Source of the DNA: Methanocorpusculum sp.
GTDB lineage: Archaea; Halobacteriota; Methanomicrobia; Methanomicrobiales; Methanocorpusculaceae
DNA: 64,000 nt
NCBI GenBank assembly: GCA_017399555.1
Contig: JAFQBW010000028.1
Span: 1 to 64,000, forward strand
Reading direction: 5' to 3'
Numbering within the stretch: the stretch's first letter is position 1; every line of letters starts with the position of its first letter. The translations under genes and the position numbers were made by a program. Below are positions 35,584 to 44,632 of the stretch, in pieces. The notes beneath the pieces are model-generated. The model was not told the origin of the DNA. It was given only the letters and a program-made list of their open reading frames with translations, and did not search any database.

Positions 35584-36783
35584 ATGGATGTTCTTTCAAC
35601 TGTACTGGTAGTCGCGGGAATTGTAATTGCTCTGGCATTCAACTTCTCCAATGGAAGAAATGATGCCGCAAATACGATAGCAACAGTTGTCGCGACCCAT
35701 GCCTTATCACCCAGGAAGGCGATTATTATCGCCTCTATCTGTTGTTTCTTAGGACCATTTGTGTTCTCAACAGCAGTTGCCAAAACGATTGGAAAAGGCA
35801 TTGTAAATCCTGAGTTCCTCACCCCGCTGATTTTATTTATCGGTCTCTGCGGTGCGGTTCTCTGGGTGAATATCTGCTCCAACTACGGAATTCCGGTATC
35901 TTCTTCCCACTCACTCGTCGGCGGTCTGTTAGGTGTCGGTCTTGCAGCAGGCGGGGCAGCATATATTAACTGGCCGACGGCAGAAATGTTCTTTGGAATG
36001 CTCAAGTACTTAGGAATCGGTGTTGTTATTGGCATTCTTGTAGGAATCCTTCTTGCAGTCCTCTGCAAAGATAAGATTCGTTCAATGGCGCTCCTTGGCG
36101 GTTTTGTCGGTTTTGTTTTGGCAGTACCGGTCGCGATGATTACTGTCGGCTTCCAGTTCTCCGGCATTCTTGCCATTCTGCTGTTCATCTGTGTCTCTCC
36201 GGTTCTCGGTCTGGTTGTGTCATTCCTGTTCACCTCCGTCTTAACCCGAATCTTAGCCCGCTTCTCCAAGCACCCGATGAAGCTGAATAAGTGGTTCCAG
36301 CGCGCACAGATTCTTGGTTCCGGTTTCCAGGCAATGAGTCTTGGCGGAAACGATGCACAGAATGCGATGGGTATGATTTTCGCAATCCTTGTCTCCGCAG
36401 GATTCCTCTCCTCTGGTGATGATCTGCCGCTCTGGGTTATTCTGACTTCTGCTCTGGCAATCACACTTGGAATTCTTTCCGGCGGATGGAAGGTTATCAA
36501 GAAACTCGGTTCCGGCATTACCCGCATTATGCCATATCAGGGATTCTCAGCAGCCGTCTCCGGCGGTGCGGTTCTTTCCTTTATGACCATGTTCGGTGTC
36601 CCGGTATCTACCACGCACTGTGCAGCAGGTTCTGTTATGGGAACAGGTGTCACCCGCGGTGTCGGGGCGGTAAACTGGAGAACTGTTCGTCAGATGGTAA
36701 CTGCATGGGTTATTACAATTCCCTGTGCAGGAGTTGTATCCTTTGTCGCCTACCTTCTGATTTCCTTAATCTTCGGATTATAA
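35584..36783 (+). CDS. Inorganic phosphate transporter (PiT family)
   Basis: The 399-residue membrane protein has about ten membrane segments in two halves, each with the PiT signature: NFSNGRNDAANTIATVVATHALSP at the N-terminus and SLGGNDAQNAMGM in the second half. Other motifs are PVSSSHSLVGGLLG and PVSTTHCAAGSVMG. It imports phosphate, coupled to H+ or Na+. It is cotranscribed with DUF47. Confidence 0.96.
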   Translation: MDVLSTVLVVAGIVIALAFNFSNGRNDAANTIATVVATHALSPRKAIIIASICCFLGPFVFSTAVAKTIGKGIVNPEFLTPLILFIGLCGAVLWVNICSNYGIPVSSSHSLVGGLLGVGLAAGGAAYINWPTAEMFFGMLKYLGIGVVIGILVGILLAVLCKDKIRSMALLGGFVGFVLAVPVAMITVGFQFSGILAILLFICVSPVLGLVVSFLFTSVLTRILARFSKHPMKLNKWFQRAQILGSGFQAMSLGGNDAQNAMGMIFAILVSAGFLSSGDDLPLWVILTSALAITLGILSGGWKVIKKLGSGITRIMPYQGFSAAVSGGAVLSFMTMFGVPVSTTHCAAGSVMGTGVTRGVGAVNWRTVRQMVTAWVITIPCAGVVSFVAYLLISLIFGL

Positions 36784-36855
36784 CCCAATCTTTTTTTCAG
36801 AGTATTCAGACGGCCATCAGCTTTATCCTCTCTGAGAGACCATATTGTCCCGCAT

Positions 36856-37455
36856 ATGACCCCCGACAAATTTCTCGCAGAACACCCGTACGTTGATTAT
36901 CACCACCCGGCAATCGACAATCTCTGCCGCGAGCTCTTCTCCGGTCTGACGGATGACGTCAGCAAGGCAGAGGCCGCATATCATTTTGTCCGCGACAAAA
37001 TTCCGCACTCCTTTGATATCGAGTCCGACCTTGTCCCGGCAAAAGCCTCGGATGTTCTGCTTTCGGGAACCGGCATCTGTCATGCAAAGGCAAACCTGCT
37101 GGCCGCCCTTCTCCGGCATGAAGGAATCCCTGCCGGCTTCTGTTTCGAGCACATCACTTTAGCCCGCGACGAAAAACTTGGATACTGTGTGCACGGGTTC
37201 AACGCAGTGTATCTTGGAAAATGGGTGAAACTTGATGCCCGCGGAAACAAAACCGGAATCCAGGCAGCGTTCTCTCTTGATGAATTCATCCCGGCATTTC
37301 CTCCGCGGGAAGGATTTGACGAATACTTCTATCCGGGAATCTACGCTGAACCGCTCGCTGATGCTATGCAGATGTTAGAAGCCGCAAACTCGCGTCAGGA
37401 CATTATTGAGACCATCACCCGCGACCTGCATGAAACACCGGATATTGCAGAGTAA
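36856..37455 (+). CDS. Transglutaminase-like domain protein
   Basis: This 199-residue protein has the transglutaminase/protease fold with Cys in SGTGICHAKANLLAALLR near residue 75, His in CVHGFNAVYL near 114 and Asp in VKLDARGNKTG near 126, so the catalytic triad is complete. The substrate is not known; the fold includes peptidases and amidases. It lies 72 bases after the phosphate transporter and is cytoplasmic (no signal peptide). Confidence 0.85.
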   Translation: MTPDKFLAEHPYVDYHHPAIDNLCRELFSGLTDDVSKAEAAYHFVRDKIPHSFDIESDLVPAKASDVLLSGTGICHAKANLLAALLRHEGIPAGFCFEHITLARDEKLGYCVHGFNAVYLGKWVKLDARGNKTGIQAAFSLDEFIPAFPPREGFDEYFYPGIYAEPLADAMQMLEAANSRQDIIETITRDLHETPDIAE

Positions 37456-37486
37456 CCTTAACCTGTCCCGATACCAACAATAGTAT

Positions 37487-38167
37487 ATGCGAATCGCTGT
37501 TACCCGTGTTGCCGAAAAAGCGAAGGATGATGCCGCACTCTTCGCCTCCTTCGGCCACGAAGCAAAAATCATCTCCCCCCTTTCTGCTGAACTGCACGCA
37601 AATATCGTCCAGCAGTTCATCCTCGCCGCCAATGACCGGCAGTTCGATGCGATTTTTTTCACGAGCGCATATCCCGCAGAAGTCTGTGCTCCGCTTCTGT
37701 CCCGCGACATCGCAAAAACATGCCGCATCACCGGCATTGGACCAAAAACCACATCCGTTCTCCACCGCTTCGGCATTGCCGCAGAAACGCTTCCCTCCTT
37801 CTACTCCCGCGACTACGTGCCGCACTTAGGAGATTGGATTGACGGCAAGGCCGTTGCCCTTCCGCGTGCCGCAGTTCCAAACCCGGAACTCATCCATGCA
37901 ATCGAAGACGCAGGCGGTATTGCCTATGAGTACCGGCTCTACTCGCTGAACCCGACAAATGAAGTTTTAGACATCGGAGACTGTGATGCCGTCCTGTTTA
38001 CCAGTGCGTACTCCTTCCGTTCGGCAAACATCGCAGACTACGGAAGAACACTCCCGCTTGCGATTGGAGACGTAACGGCCTGCGCTATGCGGGAAGCAGG
38101 TGTTGAACCGGCGGTTGTCGGGGACGGGTCTTTGGACGGAACCCTGTCCGCACTCAAAAATCTCTGA
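37487..38167 (+). CDS. hemD: Uroporphyrinogen-III synthase
   Basis: The 226-residue protein fits HemD: two alpha/beta domains with MRIAVTRVAEKAKDD at the start, IFFTSAYPAEV, GIGPKTTSVLHRFG, VALPRAAVPNPEL, EYRLYSLNP and VLFTSAYSFRSAN. It cyclises hydroxymethylbilane toward uroporphyrinogen III, feeding siroheme, cobamide and coenzyme F430. The rest of the pathway is not in this window. It stands alone between a transglutaminase-like gene and the DJ-1-like gene. Confidence 0.9.
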   Translation: MRIAVTRVAEKAKDDAALFASFGHEAKIISPLSAELHANIVQQFILAANDRQFDAIFFTSAYPAEVCAPLLSRDIAKTCRITGIGPKTTSVLHRFGIAAETLPSFYSRDYVPHLGDWIDGKAVALPRAAVPNPELIHAIEDAGGIAYEYRLYSLNPTNEVLDIGDCDAVLFTSAYSFRSANIADYGRTLPLAIGDVTACAMREAGVEPAVVGDGSLDGTLSALKNL

Positions 38168-38233
38168 AAACCCCTCCGCTTTTTTCCGGCACGAGCCAAA
38201 CACTTCTTCAACTCCAAACACTAACAGTATAGC

Positions 38234-38746
38234 ATGAAAGTTCTTCTCGCAATTGCATCAGACAGATTCATGGATGAAGCATACACCATCCCCAAGGCAG
38301 CACTCGAAGCAGCAGGTGCAGAATGCGTCACCGCATCGGTTGTCAAAGGAACCTGCTACGGTATGCACGGCGAAATCGTCGAGGCAGACCTTGCCTTCTC
38401 CGACGTCAACGCCGACGAGTTCGACGGAATTGTCATTGGCGGCGGTATCGGTTGTCAGGACCAGCTCTGGAGAAACGAAGAGCTGATTGACATCGCAAAC
38501 AAGATTGGAAACAACGGAAAGTTCGCCGCCGCAATCTGCTTAGCCCCGGTCATCTTAGGAGAAGCAGGTCTTTTAAACGGCAAGAAAGCAACCACCCTTC
38601 CGACTCCTGCATGTCTTCGCGTCTTAGAGCTTGACAATGCAGAAGTTCTCACAGACAATGTGGTCGTTGACGGCAACATCATCACCGCAAAATCCCCGTT
38701 CGATGCAAAAGCATTTGCAGAAGCCATCATCTCCGTAATTCAGTAA
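38234..38746 (+). CDS. DJ-1/PfpI family protein
   Basis: The 170-residue protein is of the DJ-1/PfpI family: KVLLAIASDRFMDEAYTIP start, DGIVIGGGIGCQDQLW, and a nucleophile elbow AAICLAPVILGEAG with the cysteine near residue 99. Family members are glyoxalases, deglycases, chaperones or peptidases; which applies is unclear. Only three bases separate it from the TPR gene, so it is probably the first gene of the 38234-42804 unit. Confidence 0.88.
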   Translation: MKVLLAIASDRFMDEAYTIPKAALEAAGAECVTASVVKGTCYGMHGEIVEADLAFSDVNADEFDGIVIGGGIGCQDQLWRNEELIDIANKIGNNGKFAAAICLAPVILGEAGLLNGKKATTLPTPACLRVLELDNAEVLTDNVVVDGNIITAKSPFDAKAFAEAIISVIQ

Positions 38747-38749
38747 TAT

Positions 38750-40588
38750 ATGGACAATACCGTACCGGACCCGGCGGCGCTTTCTGCCGCTCTGGAACTC
38801 TTCAACGCGGGAAAGTATGACGAAGTCATCAGCTTTTCCTCCGGCACTGCAGACCCGGCATTAATGCTTCTCTCAGCCCGAAGCTATGCGGCATGCGGCA
38901 AATATGATATTGCCGAGTCGCTCCTTCGCTCCCTTGTCCGAATCATGCCGGGGTCTTCTTATGTCCACAGCTACTTAGGCGACGTTCTGCTTGCCTGCGG
39001 AAAGGAAGAAGCGGAAGCCGAATATGCCCGCGCCATCAGCCTGGATGCGGAAAACATCCCGGCTGTCCGGCAGTACGCAGACTTAGTCATCAGCCGCGGA
39101 GACCTGCGGGGGGCAATTCCGGCTCTTCGGACTCTTGTTCGCCACAGCGGAGCAGAAGAAGACGTGCGAAAACTCATGCGCACACTGACAAACGTCGGCG
39201 AAGCAGAAGAAGCCGTTTCTATCCACCGCAGAAACTTCGGAGAAGATACCTGCAGTGTTGAATACATTGAAGCGCTCATGGCCGTCGGCGAATATCAGAA
39301 GGCGTTAAACCTTGCCCTTCGCGGCTGGACGGAGACAAAAGATACCGCATACCTCCGTCTGGATTTGGAATCGCTGTCTGCCATCGACAAAGATGCCGCA
39401 GAGAAAGCATACCGCTCGGCGCTCGACAGTTTTGAAGAGGCGGACATTGCAGACGACAACGTATCTGCTATCCGCTTCTCCTTCGTTCTTCTGGAAAAGT
39501 ACCGGGAAAACTATGATGCCGCAGAGTTTGAACTCTCTCAGCTCTTAGGTCCGGATGCAGACGCTGTGTATTATCTGCTTTCCGCAGAGATTGCCGCAAA
39601 GAAAGAGGACGGCGAGCGGGCATCTGCAATCTACCGCAGTCTGATTGAATCCCTGATGGCAAAGGATACCGACTGGGAAACGGCAGAGCTTGTCATCGAC
39701 CGCTACACAGCCTTCCTTTCCGCGGTCCGCTCCAAAGAGGAAGTTGCAGGCGTTATCAGCGTGGTGCTTTCGGTCTATCCGCAGGCAGTCTGTCTTGCCA
39801 AAATCGGCGAGGCATATGAAAATGCCGGCGCTTCCCTGCAGGCAAAGGACTGGTTCTACCGTGCCTACCGTGCGGACTATCTCCGCGGCGGCCTTGCCTA
39901 CGCCGGATATCTCAAGCGTTCCGGCGCAGGCCGCGAAGCAGATACGGTCATCCGCTACATTGTAACAAACGCCGCCTCCGTCTCTGATTTGGAGTATGCC
40001 GCAGATGTCATACTGAACGGAGACTCGGCACTTTATCAGCTCGAAAAGTCACGCGGACTCGTGCAGAAGAGTCTTGCCGGAGTCTCCGAGCGTCTGACCT
40101 CCAAAGGACGCGAGATGCTTGCGGCAGTCTATCTCTACTCTGCCGTGGATGCTCTGGAGTGCGGAAACTATGAGGACTGCAAATGGTTCTGTCTTTCCGG
40201 CATTGATGTGCTCCCCTGCTATCCGGAGACCATCAGCATTCAGGATTTCAGCGATATTTTAGCGCGGGTAAAGGGACGCGCCATCTCTGAACGCCCGATT
40301 CTGATGGAAAAAGCCGCAGAAGCATCCGGTGAGACGGAGGAAATTCCGCAGTCCGGCGAAGAGGAGATTCTGCCGAACTTGGACGAACGCGAGAAGAAAC
40401 TGCTTGCCTTCCTGCGCGAACACCGCGAGGCAACGGAGATGGACTTACGCAGTGTGCTCGACACCCGCCGGGTTGCCGGCATTGTAAACGGACTGCTTGC
40501 CAAAACCGCGGAGTTCGGCGTTACGCTGATTGAGAAACGCGGCGTCGGCGAACGGGGAGAGGTATACGGCTATGTCGGCCGCAGATGA
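38750..40588 (+). CDS. TPR-repeat protein with C-terminal winged-helix-like domain
   Basis: The 612-residue protein is built of helical TPR-like repeats (for example GKYDIAESLLRSLVRIMPGSSYVHSYLGDVLLACGKEEAEAEYARAI, about 44-90) up to about 490. A conserved-looking C-terminal part, about 545-612 (EKKLLAFLREHREATEMDLRSVLDTRRVAGIVNGLLAKT), resembles a winged helix. It probably serves as a scaffold, and overlaps the ATPase gene by 17 bases. No signal peptide or membrane segment is present. Named families could not be assigned. Confidence 0.75.
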   Translation: MDNTVPDPAALSAALELFNAGKYDEVISFSSGTADPALMLLSARSYAACGKYDIAESLLRSLVRIMPGSSYVHSYLGDVLLACGKEEAEAEYARAISLDAENIPAVRQYADLVISRGDLRGAIPALRTLVRHSGAEEDVRKLMRTLTNVGEAEEAVSIHRRNFGEDTCSVEYIEALMAVGEYQKALNLALRGWTETKDTAYLRLDLESLSAIDKDAAEKAYRSALDSFEEADIADDNVSAIRFSFVLLEKYRENYDAAEFELSQLLGPDADAVYYLLSAEIAAKKEDGERASAIYRSLIESLMAKDTDWETAELVIDRYTAFLSAVRSKEEVAGVISVVLSVYPQAVCLAKIGEAYENAGASLQAKDWFYRAYRADYLRGGLAYAGYLKRSGAGREADTVIRYIVTNAASVSDLEYAADVILNGDSALYQLEKSRGLVQKSLAGVSERLTSKGREMLAAVYLYSAVDALECGNYEDCKWFCLSGIDVLPCYPETISIQDFSDILARVKGRAISERPILMEKAAEASGETEEIPQSGEEEILPNLDEREKKLLAFLREHREATEMDLRSVLDTRRVAGIVNGLLAKTAEFGVTLIEKRGVGERGEVYGYVGRR

Positions 40589-41858
40589 CCGAAAACTCGA
40601 AAGCACCGCAGTAATCACTGCACTGCGCCGCGGCACCGTCCCGAATGCCGGCCTTTCCCGGCTTGCCGTCGGACTTGAAGCAGAGGAAAAAGTTCTCTCC
40701 GCACAGTTTGCCTTCTGTGCGGCAGGACATGCGGACTGCAAGTTTGTCCGCGGAGACTACGGCGCGGGAAAGACCTTCCTGATTGCCCGTGCAGCAGAGA
40801 TTGCCCTCTCGCAGAAGTTTGTCATCTCCCATGTCGTAATCTCGCCGGATACTCCGCTGCATAAACTGACCGCGCTCTATACAAAAATCTGTGCCGGCCT
40901 TTCAACGCAGACCGAAGAGCATGCGCTCAAAAGTATCATCGACACATGGATTTACGGCATCGAAGACCGCTTAATCGAGACCGGAATTGATGAAAACGAC
41001 GAGCGTCTTGCAGAGCTGACGGAAAAAGAGATTGAAGCCTCCTTAGAGCGGGTTTCCGGACTCAGCTCCGGTCTTGCCGCTGCGGTCCGCACCTACTATT
41101 CCGCAAACAACCGCGGGGATTTTGCAACAGCCCAGGCGGCGGTCGGCTGGATTTCCGGCGATGCAACGGTTGCGAACCGGAGCTTTAAGTCCCAGGCAGG
41201 CATCAAAGGTTCGGTCTCGGAAACCGATGCCCTGCTGTTCTTAAAAGGCATCGTCTATCTCATCCGGCAGGCAGGATTTGCCGGACTCTTTGTCAGCTTC
41301 GACGAAGCAGAAACTGCGCAGGCATTCCCGCGTCCCCAGCGGGAAAAGGGATACATCAACCTCCGCCAGTTAGTCGACATGACGGATAAAAACGAGATTC
41401 CCGGATGCTTCTTCCTCTTTGCCGGAACGCCGGCATTCTTCGAGAGTGCAAAAGGCATCCGATCGCTTCCGCCGCTGTATGACAGAATAGGCATCATCGC
41501 TGATGACGGCTTTGCCAATCCGATGCAGACGCAGATTGTGCTTGCCAAGTTTGACAGCGAAAAGCTGGAAAAGGCCGCCTACAAAGTATCCGAAATCTAC
41601 AGCGAAGGATTCGGAGAAGTTGATAAGTCCCGTGTCTCTCCGGCCTTTATCCGTGCGATGATTGCGAAGGTTACCGGCAGATTCGGCGGCAGAGTCGATG
41701 TTGTCCCGCGTCTTTTCCTCCGCGAGTTTGTGGATGTGCTGGACAAATGTGCGTTGTATGAGAACTATTCTCCGCAGGAGAAGTATGCCTTTACCCCTGG
41801 AAACGGCGATATGCCGCTGAAGGCGGAAGAAAAGGCTGTAATGGAAGTTTCCTGGTGA
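40572..41858 (+). CDS. BREX BrxD-like ATPase
   Basis: The 428-residue protein fits the BREX ATP-binding (DUF2791, BrxD-like) family. Walker A is GDYGAGKTF (61-69), followed by HVVISPDTPLHK; Walker B is LFVSFDEAE (239-247), and FLFAGTPAFFES then LPPLYDRI are typical of this family. BrxD-like ATPases occur in some BREX defence loci and in small standalone pairs with Lhr-like helicases. No pglZ, brxC or pglX is near. ATG at 40572 is used rather than a TTG at 40530; it overlaps the TPR gene by 17 bases. Confidence 0.85.
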   Translation: MSAADDRKLESTAVITALRRGTVPNAGLSRLAVGLEAEEKVLSAQFAFCAAGHADCKFVRGDYGAGKTFLIARAAEIALSQKFVISHVVISPDTPLHKLTALYTKICAGLSTQTEEHALKSIIDTWIYGIEDRLIETGIDENDERLAELTEKEIEASLERVSGLSSGLAAAVRTYYSANNRGDFATAQAAVGWISGDATVANRSFKSQAGIKGSVSETDALLFLKGIVYLIRQAGFAGLFVSFDEAETAQAFPRPQREKGYINLRQLVDMTDKNEIPGCFFLFAGTPAFFESAKGIRSLPPLYDRIGIIADDGFANPMQTQIVLAKFDSEKLEKAAYKVSEIYSEGFGEVDKSRVSPAFIRAMIAKVTGRFGGRVDVVPRLFLREFVDVLDKCALYENYSPQEKYAFTPGNGDMPLKAEEKAVMEVSW

Positions 41859-41862
41859 TACT

Positions 41863-42804
41863 ATGAAGAAAACTGTATATGTAAAAGATATTACGAACGG
41901 TACTGCTGTTGACGATGCATTCATGATTAAGCGTGCTGACCTGCGGGCAAAACGCGGAGAACAGTACATCCACCTGACGATTGCAGACAAGACCGGAGTT
42001 CTTGAAGCCAAACTCTACGGCGAGGAAGCACCGACGGTCGTCCGCGGAATCCAGACGGGACGCGTGTACCGGATTGTCGGAACAGGAAAAGTTCCGCAGG
42101 GCGGAAGCCTTCTCCTGCAGTCCGAGTCTCCGGAATCCTTAGAGGCACTGCTTGCAGGACCAATGCCGCTTGCCGCAGGAGAGGATGTTGAGTACATCTA
42201 CACCCCGGCAAAGATTGCCGAGAATGCCGCAGAACTCCAGAAACTGGTTGCATCCATCCAGAACCAGAACCTGCGCATCTTTGTTGCCTGCTGTCTGGAC
42301 AGCCGCTTCTACGAGTGCCCCGCAGCCATCCGCCGCCACCATGAGTATATCGGCGGTCTTTGCGAGCACACGTTAGAGACCGTAAAGATTGCGCTTGCTA
42401 TCATGGATACCATGCCGCGGACAAAGATTAACCGCGATATGGTAATCGCCGGCTGTGTTCTCCACGACATTGGAAAGATTTTCTGCTTCGACAAAGTAGG
42501 CCAGTCTTATGTGCCAAACGACACCTACAACTTAATCGAGCATATTACTATGGGAATCATGTACATCGACGAGTACACCTCCCTCCTGACTGACTCCCAG
42601 ATTCTGCAGATTCGCCACATCATCCAGTCCCACCACGGAATCTACGGAGATGTTGTCCCGCTGACCGCAGAAGCATGGCTGGTCAACGAAGCAGACGGTG
42701 CAAGCTCGCGCCTTCGTTCAATTGTAGACGACCTGGAAGCAATTCCTGCCGGACAGAAGAAGAAGGGCGTACACTCCGAGAAATTCCTCTGGAAAGCAAT
42801 CTGA
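41863..42804 (+). CDS. OB-fold/HD-domain nuclease-like protein (YhaM type)
   Basis: The 313-residue protein has an N-terminal OB-fold (about 1-95, YIHLTIADKTGVLEAKLYG) and an HD domain (about 145-290) with HHEYIGGLCEHT, VLHDIGKI and HHGIYGD. This architecture matches YhaM/CBF1-type 3'-5' exonucleases acting on RNA or single-stranded DNA. It starts four bases after the BrxD-like ATPase gene and ends before a T-run terminator (42811-42822), so the unit ends here. Confidence 0.82.
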   Translation: MKKTVYVKDITNGTAVDDAFMIKRADLRAKRGEQYIHLTIADKTGVLEAKLYGEEAPTVVRGIQTGRVYRIVGTGKVPQGGSLLLQSESPESLEALLAGPMPLAAGEDVEYIYTPAKIAENAAELQKLVASIQNQNLRIFVACCLDSRFYECPAAIRRHHEYIGGLCEHTLETVKIALAIMDTMPRTKINRDMVIAGCVLHDIGKIFCFDKVGQSYVPNDTYNLIEHITMGIMYIDEYTSLLTDSQILQIRHIIQSHHGIYGDVVPLTAEAWLVNEADGASSRLRSIVDDLEAIPAGQKKKGVHSEKFLWKAI

Positions 42805-42867
42805 ACACTTTACTTTTTTTTCCTTTCAATCCGTAATCTACATATCATCTGCCGCCAACATCATTGT

Positions 42868-43785
42868 ATGATTACTGTGTTCTCCGGCGGAACGGGAACG
42901 CCGAAACTGATTCGCGGTCTCCGTCAGATTCTCCGGGATAATGAAATAACGGTTGTGGTAAATACTGCTGAGGATTTACACATGTCCGGGCACTATGTAT
43001 CGCCGGATGTGGATACCGTCACCTATCTTTTTGCGGGCATCCTCAACACAGACACCTGGTGGGGAATCAAAGGAGATACGCTTGACACCTACCACATGAT
43101 GGAAAAGCTCGGATATAAAGAGCCGCTGCCGCTCGGCGAACGGGACCGTGCAACAAACATTGCCCGGACTTCCTTCATGCAGTCCGGCATGACGCTGACA
43201 GAAGCAACGCAGAAAATCTGCGAAGGCTACGGCATCTCCGCAAAAATTCTGCCGATGTCTGACCAGGAAGTAACCTCCTACGTGGTAACTGAAGACGGAA
43301 GTCTCATGCATTATCAGGAGTACTGGGTTGGAAAACGCGGCAATGTTCCAATCACGGGCATTCGCCGGGTGACCGCAGACGGCGCGCCGCTTCAGGCAAC
43401 CGAACAGGTCATTTCCGCAATTGAGGAAAGCGATGCAGTTATCATTGGACCGTCCAATCCGGTAACCAGCATTGGACCAATTTTAGAATGCGGCGGTGTC
43501 AGAGAAGCGCTTGCGGATAAATTCGTTGCCGCTGTCAGCCCGTTCATCGGAAACCGCCCGGTAAGCGGACCTGCCGCAGCCCTCATGACCGCGTGGGGAT
43601 ATGAACCAAACTCTGCCGGAACCCGCAAAGTTTACGGAGATGCAGTAAATGTCTTCATCCAGGATATCAAAGATACCGTGGAAGTGGAACAGGCAGTCCG
43701 CCTTGACACCATGATGACCAACCTCAAAAAAGCAGAATCCCTTGCCTGGGACATCTTATCCTTCATGCCGGAAAACCGGCACTGA
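42868..43785 (+). CDS. cofD: 2-phospho-L-lactate transferase CofD
   Basis: CofD moves the lactyl phosphate moiety onto FO in making coenzyme F420, the hydride carrier of methanogenesis. The 305 residues begin with MITVFSGGTGTPKLI, the family hallmark, and include NTAEDLHMSGHYVSPDVDT and IGPSNPVTSIGPIL. The cofH gene of the same pathway lies at 59618. It stands alone between a T-rich terminator and the DUF2975 module. Confidence 0.97.
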   Translation: MITVFSGGTGTPKLIRGLRQILRDNEITVVVNTAEDLHMSGHYVSPDVDTVTYLFAGILNTDTWWGIKGDTLDTYHMMEKLGYKEPLPLGERDRATNIARTSFMQSGMTLTEATQKICEGYGISAKILPMSDQEVTSYVVTEDGSLMHYQEYWVGKRGNVPITGIRRVTADGAPLQATEQVISAIEESDAVIIGPSNPVTSIGPILECGGVREALADKFVAAVSPFIGNRPVSGPAAALMTAWGYEPNSAGTRKVYGDAVNVFIQDIKDTVEVEQAVRLDTMMTNLKKAESLAWDILSFMPENRH

Positions 43786-43804
43786 TACTTTTTTCAATAA
43801 CGCC

Positions 43805-43853
43805 AAACGAATATTATATATCGTTTAACGATAACTTATTATTGTGAAACGAT
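43805..43853. promoter_or_regulatory. Promoter with repeated AAACGA-type operator
   Basis: A near-palindrome ATCGTTTAACGAT (43820-43832) is flanked by AAACGA (43805-43810) and GAAACGAT (43846-43853). The TATA-like attatata at 43812-43819 lies between. These sites lie just before the DUF2975/XRE gene pair and could be bound by that XRE regulator. Confidence 0.55.
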
Positions 43854-43857
43854 ACGT

Positions 43858-44412
43858 ATGAGCGGAATTGATACAGTTACCAAAATCATCGCAAAAGTTC
43901 TGGAAATCGTCCACTGGGTAGCATCTGCCCTGATGGGAGCCTCTGCTGTTTGTGCATTTGCCGCTCCGCATCTTCTGCACTATCTGGTAGGCTTTGAACC
44001 GTCAGGAAGCACAGTTGTTCTGGAAACCTATGGATTCGAAGTAATCACCCCGGTCTTAGACGGGGTTCCTGACATGACTGTCTATGGACTGTTTGCCGCA
44101 GGTTCGACGGTAATTCTGATTCTCATGGCAATGGTATTCCGCAACCTTTCCCTGATTCTCAAAAAATCCGCCGAAACAACACCGTTCCAGAAAGACAATG
44201 TTCGCATGCTTAAGGAGATTGGCATCTTCTCTATCGCTGTCCCGGTTATCGGATGGATTATGGGATTTGTCATCCAGCTTGCCGCAGGATTTGACAGTGT
44301 GGAAATCAGCAACAGCATGAGCGGATTTATCATGGGAATTCTTGTTCTCTGCCTGACGCAGTTCTTTGCCCACGGTATGGAACTGGAAGATGATGTGGAA
44401 GGACTGCTCTAA
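43858..44412 (+). CDS. DUF2975 membrane protein
   Basis: The 184-residue protein has four membrane segments (about 13-38, 75-98, 117-140, 148-167), the layout of DUF2975. Its family often sits beside a short XRE regulator (YozG-like), as here, where the regulator begins 10 bases after this gene. Function unknown; a membrane-linked stress or toxin-like role has been guessed for related pairs. Confidence 0.82.
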   Translation: MSGIDTVTKIIAKVLEIVHWVASALMGASAVCAFAAPHLLHYLVGFEPSGSTVVLETYGFEVITPVLDGVPDMTVYGLFAAGSTVILILMAMVFRNLSLILKKSAETTPFQKDNVRMLKEIGIFSIAVPVIGWIMGFVIQLAAGFDSVEISNSMSGFIMGILVLCLTQFFAHGMELEDDVEGLL

Positions 44413-44422
44413 GGAGAAAGTC

Positions 44423-44632
44423 ATGGGAAAAATCGTCCTGCATCTTGACCGGATGATGGTTGAGAGAAAAATGCCGCTGAATGAACTCTCTGAGTTAGTC
44501 GGCATCTCCAATGTCAATCTTTCAAAAATTAAAAACAACAAAGTAACTGCGGTCCGCTTCTCAACACTTGCGGCAATCTGTGAAGCGCTTGACTGCACTC
44601 CGGGAGATATCCTGGAATATCAGAAAGACTGA
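44423..44632 (+). CDS. Short XRE-family (YozG-like) regulator
   Basis: This 69-residue protein is nearly all helix-turn-helix: LNELSELVGISNVNLSKIKNNKVTAVRFSTLAAICEALDCTPGDIL. ATG at 44423 has AAGGAG nine bases upstream; a longer reading from 44366 would overlap DUF2975. It likely controls its own operon via the repeated sites at 43805-43853. Its last 13 bases overlap the converging RPA gene. Confidence 0.88.
   Translation: MGKIVLHLDRMMVERKMPLNELSELVGISNVNLSKIKNNKVTAVRFSTLAAICEALDCTPGDILEYQKD

Noticed and set aside
35883-36527. 214-residue open frame antisense to the phosphate transporter
   Set aside because: No family motif and Arg/Pro/Thr-rich; the plus strand encodes PiT with both signatures.
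38750-42804. Complete BREX system
   Set aside because: Only a BrxD-like ATPase is present; no pglZ, brxC, pglX, brxA or brxB was seen within the window.
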